Source: Candidatus Izemoplasmatales bacterium (GTDB taxonomy: Bacteria > Bacillota_I > Bacilli_A > Izemoplasmatales > Hujiaoplasmataceae). From it: a stretch of 9,913 bases of DNA. The stretch lies in assembly GCA_028707415.1 (NCBI GenBank), contig JAQWBC010000026.1, positions 1 to 9,913 of the forward strand. Direction: 5' to 3'. Under the pieces are notes generated by a model. It was not told the DNA's origin and did not search any database. It was given only the letters and a program-made list of their open reading frames with translations. This document shows, one piece after another, positions 5,687 to 9,913 of the stretch (position 1 is the first letter of the stretch; each line of letters begins with the position of its first letter). The position numbers and the translations under genes were made by a program.

Positions 5687-7357
5687 ATGTTAGAATTTTC
5701 TAAGTACTATGTCGAGTTTTTCAAAATGTTATGGCAAGACATTAAAGATTTTTTTGTTGCCATTTGGAATGACTTTTTCGTTGCCCTCTATTATAATGTC
5801 TCCGATTATATTAGTAAAATAGGTGAATATCAACTACACTTCGATGTTGTTGCTTGGGTAATGGTCGCCGTGACCTCGATTCTTAATCTCTCCCTTGTTG
5901 TGTTTATCATTGCAAAAATTGTTATCTGGTTACGCAAATATGCCTCGTTCCGTCGAGTTGAAATAGAAAAGAACGAATTAATTGAAGAGATTGCTACTCT
6001 AAACGACAAAGTCGTTTCTTTAGTTGAAGAAAAGAACCAAATAATGGCGATGAAAGTATCCCAACTTGGCATCAACGCGGCCACTGGTCAACAAGGAAGT
6101 CAAGTTATTACAGGCGGAGCTGCTTTACCCGGAAGGGCTTTCGTTCAACCGGCGATTGGTATGGTCGGAGGAAATACTACTGTGATGATGGCTCCAGGAC
6201 AAACTCTCGGTCGTATGGAAGGATCTAGTCAACCAAACGACACGCCGGCTCCAAATGTGCCAGTAGGACCTTCTCGATTCGTCAAATTGATTCAAGTTGA
6301 TAAAGAATATGCCGGTAAAGACACCCATATTTATATGGAAGAGTCTGATTTTGTAACCCTTCCGGAAATGGTAACCCGGTTTGTCAATTACTCTGCTTCC
6401 GCTCTAAAACTATATTATAAACCGAAAATGATATCACTTTTCTTTGCAGGTATGGCGGCCTCGAAAGTCATGATCCTCCAAGGTATTTCCGGTACTGGTA
6501 AAACTTCTTTACCATATGCGATGGCAAAGTTTTTTTCTAATTCCGCTTCGATGATTTCGGTTCAGCCATCATGGCGCGATCGAGCAGAAATATTGGGTTA
6601 TTTAAACGAATTTACCAAACGGTTCAATGAAACCGATTTTTTGAAAGCACTTTATGAGGCGGCATATCGTAAAGATGTCAATTTTATCGTTTTGGATGAA
6701 ATGAACCTTGCCCGAATCGAATATTATTTCGCCGAGTTTTTATCAATCATGGAAATGCCAGACCCATCTGAATGGAAGATTGACTTGGTTCCTGATTCTA
6801 AACCATCTGACCCTTTAAAAGTTTTAAATGGTAAAATTAATGTTCCGCTTAATGTTTGGTTTATTGGTACCGCCAATAAGGACGATTCGACTTTCACCAT
6901 TACTGATAAGGTTTATGATCGAGCGATTGCTTTAGAATTTGAATCCAAAGGTGAGTTCTTTCAAGCCCCAGAAACCGATCCTTTACATATGAATTACTCT
7001 TATTTGCAGGAATTGTTTGATGAAGCTTATTACAAATATCCTGTTTCTCAGGTGTTATTGGATAAATTTACAATTCTTGATAAGTACATTCAAAATAACT
7101 TTAAAATTGCGTTCGGTAATCGGATTATGGTTCAACTTCATAAATTTATTCCGGTTTACGTCGCTTGCGGCGGGACTGAGGAAGACGGCCTTGACTATAT
7201 ATTTGCTAATAAAATATTGCGTAAATTCGAAAGTTTGAATCTATCGTTTTTAAGAAACGAATTAGATGATTTAGTAACCCAGATAACCAAAATATTTGGG
7301 AAAAATAATTTTATGGAATCAATCAAATTTGTTAAGAATCTTCAAAAGCAGATTTAG
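5687..7357 (+). CDS. Membrane-anchored McrB/MoxR-like AAA+ ATPase
   Basis: This 556-residue protein begins with an aromatic, amphipathic region (1-50), a transmembrane segment (about 54-81), a basic stop and a short coiled coil (about 90-125). A Gly/Pro/Ala-rich linker (130-195) follows, then a AAA+ domain (about 220-530). Walker A is GISGTGKTS (266-274), Walker B is FIVLDEMN (333-340), and sensor 1 is WFIGTANKDDST (391-402), followed by DRAIALEF (411-418). The LDEMN-LARIEYYFAEFL and GTANKDDS patterns match McrB-type AAA_5 domains (LDEIN, MNTADRS), so GTP or ATP could be the substrate. The recognition domain of E. coli McrB is absent and is replaced by the membrane anchor. The ribosome binding site AGAGGGGGG (5669-5677) precedes the ATG by nine bases. 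The gene lies 50 bases after the peptidase and 18 before a DUF2357/McrC-like partner. Probable motor or remodeller at the membrane; substrate unknown. Confidence 0.85.
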   Translation: MLEFSKYYVEFFKMLWQDIKDFFVAIWNDFFVALYYNVSDYISKIGEYQLHFDVVAWVMVAVTSILNLSLVVFIIAKIVIWLRKYASFRRVEIEKNELIEEIATLNDKVVSLVEEKNQIMAMKVSQLGINAATGQQGSQVITGGAALPGRAFVQPAIGMVGGNTTVMMAPGQTLGRMEGSSQPNDTPAPNVPVGPSRFVKLIQVDKEYAGKDTHIYMEESDFVTLPEMVTRFVNYSASALKLYYKPKMISLFFAGMAASKVMILQGISGTGKTSLPYAMAKFFSNSASMISVQPSWRDRAEILGYLNEFTKRFNETDFLKALYEAAYRKDVNFIVLDEMNLARIEYYFAEFLSIMEMPDPSEWKIDLVPDSKPSDPLKVLNGKINVPLNVWFIGTANKDDSTFTITDKVYDRAIALEFESKGEFFQAPETDPLHMNYSYLQELFDEAYYKYPVSQVLLDKFTILDKYIQNNFKIAFGNRIMVQLHKFIPVYVACGGTEEDGLDYIFANKILRKFESLNLSFLRNELDDLVTQITKIFGKNNFMESIKFVKNLQKQI

Positions 7358-7375
7358 TGGGGGTCTTGATAAATT

Positions 7376-9205
7376 ATGGGAGACACTAACGCTAAGCGCT
7401 ATTATAAAAAATTAAATACGACCTTTACTGGTGTTAATAAACAAGATGAATTTGCCAGAGTTTTTTTGAACATTCTTAAAAGCGGGAATACCTCCTTATA
7501 TCAAAAAGAGCGTCGGGAGCGTCGGGTTTTTGACGATGCATGGATGACCTCCGTCGAAGCTGCGATCCCCGTTTTGGATAAAATCACTCGCAACCCTCGG
7601 GAAAATTTAAAAGTCGTTCAACAAGTTGTCCCGGTAGAACGGGCTAAAAAGATTGACAAGGATACCATCCGCCATTTGGCTTCAAATACCCAATTCATCA
7701 AACAAGTCGATGAGGCTGGCAATGTTACTCCATCGAAAGTACTGACATCTTATTATGAATCGGATTTAGGAACCTACGAAAATCGCTTCTTAAAGACCTT
7801 AGTCGATAAATTGTTTGTTTTCATTGAAAAACGTTACGACTTGATGGTCAAAAAAATGCATACTGAATATGTTAACTTTTTTTCGGTCAAATCGGATTTA
7901 GTCTGGGAAAACGCTAATATAGATTACGATATTACTTTAAAAATAAACCAGACCCTGCCGGAAGATGAAATTGACCGCAAAAATCAGGATCTTTTTGATC
8001 GTATGACATCTTTACGTACAGCCATTACCAATTTCAAGGCCTCAAATTTTATGAACCAGATGAAAGAATTTAATCCCATCGCTCCGCCAATTATGAAAAC
8101 AAATGTCATTATGAAAAACCCTGATTTCCGGACTTGTTTCGACTTGTGGATTCTCATGGATTCAATCGATCAAATCGGGTTTGATATCGAAGTTTTCGAA
8201 CGCGATATCGATTTTGATGCAACCTATCTTGATCAAGTTTATAATGCCATGATGGTTTTATACGCCACCATTGGAAACAGTCAAAAAGATGAATTTATCA
8301 TGAATCAAGATAATCCATTCGAGTTCAGACAAGAACGGCGACCGAAAGTCGCTAAAACCTTTCCCACCGATATTCAGATGGAGCCTGGTCAATTCGAATT
8401 GCAAAACAATAGTTTAAATCAATATTATCTCGATCAAATCAAGAAATCCAACTACTCCCGTTTTAAAACCTTGAAAGAAGCCGGGATTTCTGTTCAAGAA
8501 TCCATTGATATCATTTTTAAACAAATCAATAATATTACAAACGCTGTTTATGAAGATTATATTCAGTCAACCTACGACCCCCTGAGTGGAAAAACACTTG
8601 AAGAGAACATCAAAATCCGCGAGGATATTCTTGCGGTATATCGATTAATCGAGGATATCAAACGCAACGATATCCGCGAAGTATCAACCAATAGGGCAAT
8701 TGCGTTATTAGAACTTCGCAATTTGCAGGATCAGAAAAAAGCCCAAATTGAAGCCCAGCGTTTAGAACAACTAAAAATCAAAGAGGAAGAAAAGAAACAA
8801 GTTGAATTAGAACGTAAAGCCAAAGAAAAGGCTAAGCTCGATAAATTAAAACAAATCGAAAGGGCAAAAAAGGTACTCGAAAACGCCGAAAAAGCCCGGC
8901 AAGAGAAAGCTCTCCGTGATAAAGAAAAGGCGAAATTAAAAGCTCTTGCGGAAAAAGAGAAAGCAAAACAAGCGGCTTTGGAAGCCAAAGCTTTAGAACG
9001 ACAAAGAGAATTAGAAGCACAGAAAGCTGCTAAAATTCGTGAACAAGAGCTTCGCGACCAAGCTAAGAAAGAACTTGAAGCGAAATTACGCGAGCATCGA
9101 ATTTTAGAACAACAGTTGAAAGCACAAGCCAAAGCGGAATTAAAAGCCCGGTTGGCCTTAGAAAAAGCGGAATTAAAAGATAAACCTTCGACCAAAAATT
9201 CATAA
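7376..9205 (+). CDS. DUF2357/McrC-like partner protein with long charged helical tail
   Basis: The protein has 609 residues and no signal peptide or membrane segment. The region around 95-165, with ASNTQFIKQV, TSYYESDLGTYENRF (124-138) and LVDKLFVFIEKRYD, resembles the conserved core of DUF2357 proteins, which commonly pair with McrB-like ATPases. The middle (about 200-350) continues a helical McrC-N-like fold. I see no PD-(D/E)xK nuclease motif where McrC-type proteins carry one. From about 450 to 600 the sequence is almost wholly Lys, Glu, Ala, Arg, Leu and Gln, predicting a long coiled coil or single alpha-helix. The gene starts 18 bases after the ATPase, with only a G-rich GTGGGGG ribosome binding site, so translational coupling is likely. 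It probably activates or scaffolds the ATPase, with the tail reaching a partner or spanning distance. The DUF2357 assignment is from motif memory, moderately sure. Confidence 0.65.
   Translation: MGDTNAKRYYKKLNTTFTGVNKQDEFARVFLNILKSGNTSLYQKERRERRVFDDAWMTSVEAAIPVLDKITRNPRENLKVVQQVVPVERAKKIDKDTIRHLASNTQFIKQVDEAGNVTPSKVLTSYYESDLGTYENRFLKTLVDKLFVFIEKRYDLMVKKMHTEYVNFFSVKSDLVWENANIDYDITLKINQTLPEDEIDRKNQDLFDRMTSLRTAITNFKASNFMNQMKEFNPIAPPIMKTNVIMKNPDFRTCFDLWILMDSIDQIGFDIEVFERDIDFDATYLDQVYNAMMVLYATIGNSQKDEFIMNQDNPFEFRQERRPKVAKTFPTDIQMEPGQFELQNNSLNQYYLDQIKKSNYSRFKTLKEAGISVQESIDIIFKQINNITNAVYEDYIQSTYDPLSGKTLEENIKIREDILAVYRLIEDIKRNDIREVSTNRAIALLELRNLQDQKKAQIEAQRLEQLKIKEEEKKQVELERKAKEKAKLDKLKQIERAKKVLENAEKARQEKALRDKEKAKLKALAEKEKAKQAALEAKALERQRELEAQKAAKIREQELRDQAKKELEAKLREHRILEQQLKAQAKAELKARLALEKAELKDKPSTKNS
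8723..9175 (+). repeat. Low-complexity coiled-coil coding segment (Lys/Glu/Ala-rich)
   Basis: This is the part of the preceding gene encoding residues about 450-600. Units such as KEKAKL, EKAKQAALEAKALERQ and ELEAKLREHR recur without a strict period, rather like the TolA stalk or other single-helix rods. Purine-rich codons (AAA, GAA, GCN) give the strand a strong bias. The long open frame on the opposite strand here (8731-9195) is a by-product of this composition. Such segments are prone to length variation between strains. Confidence 0.75.
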
Positions 9206-9209
9206 TGAG

Positions 9210-9224
9210 ATGTTCATAGAACAT
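9210..9224 (+). other. Small perfect hairpin after the DUF2357-like gene
   Basis: ATGTTC and GAACAT pair perfectly around an ATA loop, five bases after the stop codon. No T-run follows, so it is not a convincing terminator. It may protect or space the mRNA between two genes expressed at different levels. The 62-base gap also contains two ribosome binding site-like stretches. Confidence 0.3.
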
Positions 9225-9256
9225 AGTCTAAAGATGAAAAGGAGAAGTCAAAAAAA

Positions 9257-9263
9257 GAGGTGA
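9257..9263 (+). promoter_or_regulatory. Ribosome binding site deciding the start at 9268
   Basis: GAGGTGA lies four bases before the ATG and is part of a longer AGAGGTGAT match to the 16S rRNA 3' end. A second AAGGAG-like site at 9239-9244 is too far away to serve this start. The pair of sites may raise local ribosome loading. Confidence 0.75.
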
Positions 9264-9267
9264 TACC

Positions 9268-9894
9268 ATGCTTAAAAAACAGATGGCTTTGTCATTAACG
9301 GTTTTAATTGCGGCCGCGGTTCTGTTCATTGTCGTTACTTTTGCATGGCTGACCGTTTCGGAAATTGTCGATATTGATGATGCCTTTATCACCCTTGAAG
9401 ATGTTGATGCCACTGTAGAACTGCAGGTATCAACTGACGCCGAACATGCGGTATACACCAAAGTTACGGGCGGAATCTCTTTGGAAAACGCTGTTCCTGG
9501 TGATGTTTTTTATTATCGTTTATGGATCCAAAATACCGGATTAAAAGCAATCATATCAAGAGTCGTTTTTTATGGATTTACCGATGGTCCGTCTGATGAT
9601 TTGGTGGCATACGATGCCGAGCAATCGCTCATCAATTGTTTGGTTCTTAATTCGTATAATACTGCTAATTCAACAACAATTGTTGATGAACTGATTTCCA
9701 CTCGTATTGGGGAACTCTCCGGAGGATTGACATATGCAAACGCCAGTTTTGTTTTGGCAAATGATGTGGATATCGCCGTGGCGGATGATGAATATGTTTA
9801 TTTTACTTTCACCGTCGCAACAAATGCTGGTAATGAGTATCAAAATTTGAAATTGACAATCGCTACTATTCAGATTCAGTCGGCAGCTGATTAG
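9268..9894 (+). CDS. TasA/camelysin-like secreted protein with SipW-type signal
   Basis: This 208-residue protein has an N-terminal hydrophobic signal whose end, VTFA/WLTVSE, matches the YA/WFT sites of the three paralogues upstream. Cleavage is likely after Ala26. The mature part has the TasA/camelysin pattern: acidic ITLEDVDATVELQVS, then AVPGDVFYYRLWIQNTGLKA (76-94) with the typical PGD...N-T-G strand pair, then beta-rich sequence ending FTFTVATNAGNEYQNLKLTI (180-199). It lacks the EGWD block of the paralogues and is much shorter, so it is a different subunit class, perhaps a minor, tip or accessory component. It is expressed with the peptidase-ATPase set rather than the riboswitch set. 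One cysteine (124). The signal type is well supported; the role is inferred. Confidence 0.8.
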   Translation: MLKKQMALSLTVLIAAAVLFIVVTFAWLTVSEIVDIDDAFITLEDVDATVELQVSTDAEHAVYTKVTGGISLENAVPGDVFYYRLWIQNTGLKAIISRVVFYGFTDGPSDDLVAYDAEQSLINCLVLNSYNTANSTTIVDELISTRIGELSGGLTYANASFVLANDVDIAVADDEYVYFTFTVATNAGNEYQNLKLTIATIQIQSAAD

Positions 9895-9905
9895 GAAGTG
9901 AAACG

Positions 9906-9913
9906 ATGAGACG
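9906..9913 (+). CDS. Start of a further gene, cut by the window edge
   Basis: An ATG at 9906 is followed by AGA CG, giving Met-Arg-Arg or similar. AGGAAG (9893-9898) overlaps the stop codon of the preceding gene and leaves seven bases to the ATG, an ideal spacing, so the two genes are probably translationally coupled. A basic start would suit another signal peptide, but only two full codons are visible and the product cannot be named. Confidence 0.6.

Noticed and set aside
8731..9195. Long open frame on the minus strand (154 codons)
   Set aside because: It is antisense to the Lys/Glu/Ala-rich coiled-coil segment. Its Ser/Phe/Ala-rich translation is the expected shadow of that composition, with no ribosome binding site evident.
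5687..9205. A McrBC-type restriction (defence) system
   Set aside because: The ATPase has a membrane anchor in place of a DNA-recognition domain, no nuclease motif is visible in the partner, no methylase or other defence gene is near, and the neighbours are secretion genes. The relationship is ancestral rather than functional in my reading.
1..9913. Insertion sequences, CRISPR arrays, tRNA or rRNA genes, attachment sites, sortase (LPxTG) anchors
   Set aside because: I saw no transposase, regularly spaced repeats, cloverleaf or rRNA sequence, and no LPxTG-type motif near the ends of the secreted proteins.

Overview
The window reads like a chromosomal accessory locus of a low-to-mid GC, Gram-positive-type bacterium (Bacillota or a standard-code relative of the Mollicutes). 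The signs are a near-consensus sigma-A promoter, strong AAGGAG-type ribosome binding sites, a SipW/ER-type signal peptidase and a class I GEMM riboswitch. The nine visible stop codons are seven TAA, two TAG and no TGA. TGA is not read as Trp in these genes, so the standard code applies. The genus cannot be fixed from the sequence.

All genes lie on the + strand. (1) 2-529: the C-terminal part of an EAL-domain (c-di-GMP phosphodiesterase-type) protein whose start lies outside the window. (2) 600-867: a regulatory leader with a sigma-A promoter, a GEMM-I aptamer, an overlapping intrinsic terminator and two further hairpins. (3) 868-4659: four secreted or membrane-anchored proteins, namely one divergent anchor-like protein followed by three tandem paralogues with near-identical SipW-type signal peptides (TYA/WFT) and a shared C-terminal EGWD motif. 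(4) 4660-4922: hairpins that probably end the first transcript, then a separate candidate promoter. (5) 4923-9913: a SipW-family signal peptidase, a membrane-anchored McrB-like AAA+ ATPase, a DUF2357/McrC-like protein with a long charged helical tail and no visible nuclease, another SipW-type secreted protein with a TasA/camelysin flavour, and the first bases of one more gene.

Model (inference): a cyclic dinucleotide, most likely c-di-GMP, binds the leader RNA and prevents termination, so that a set of TasA-like matrix or fibre subunits is made. The dedicated signal peptidase encoded next door matures them. The ATPase and its DUF2357-like partner resemble a McrB/McrC pair. Here the ATPase is membrane-tethered, the partner shows no nuclease, and both sit among export genes, which suggests they were recruited to assemble, export or control the surface structure rather than to restrict DNA. 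I know of no described system with this combination. It is the main point of interest in the window.
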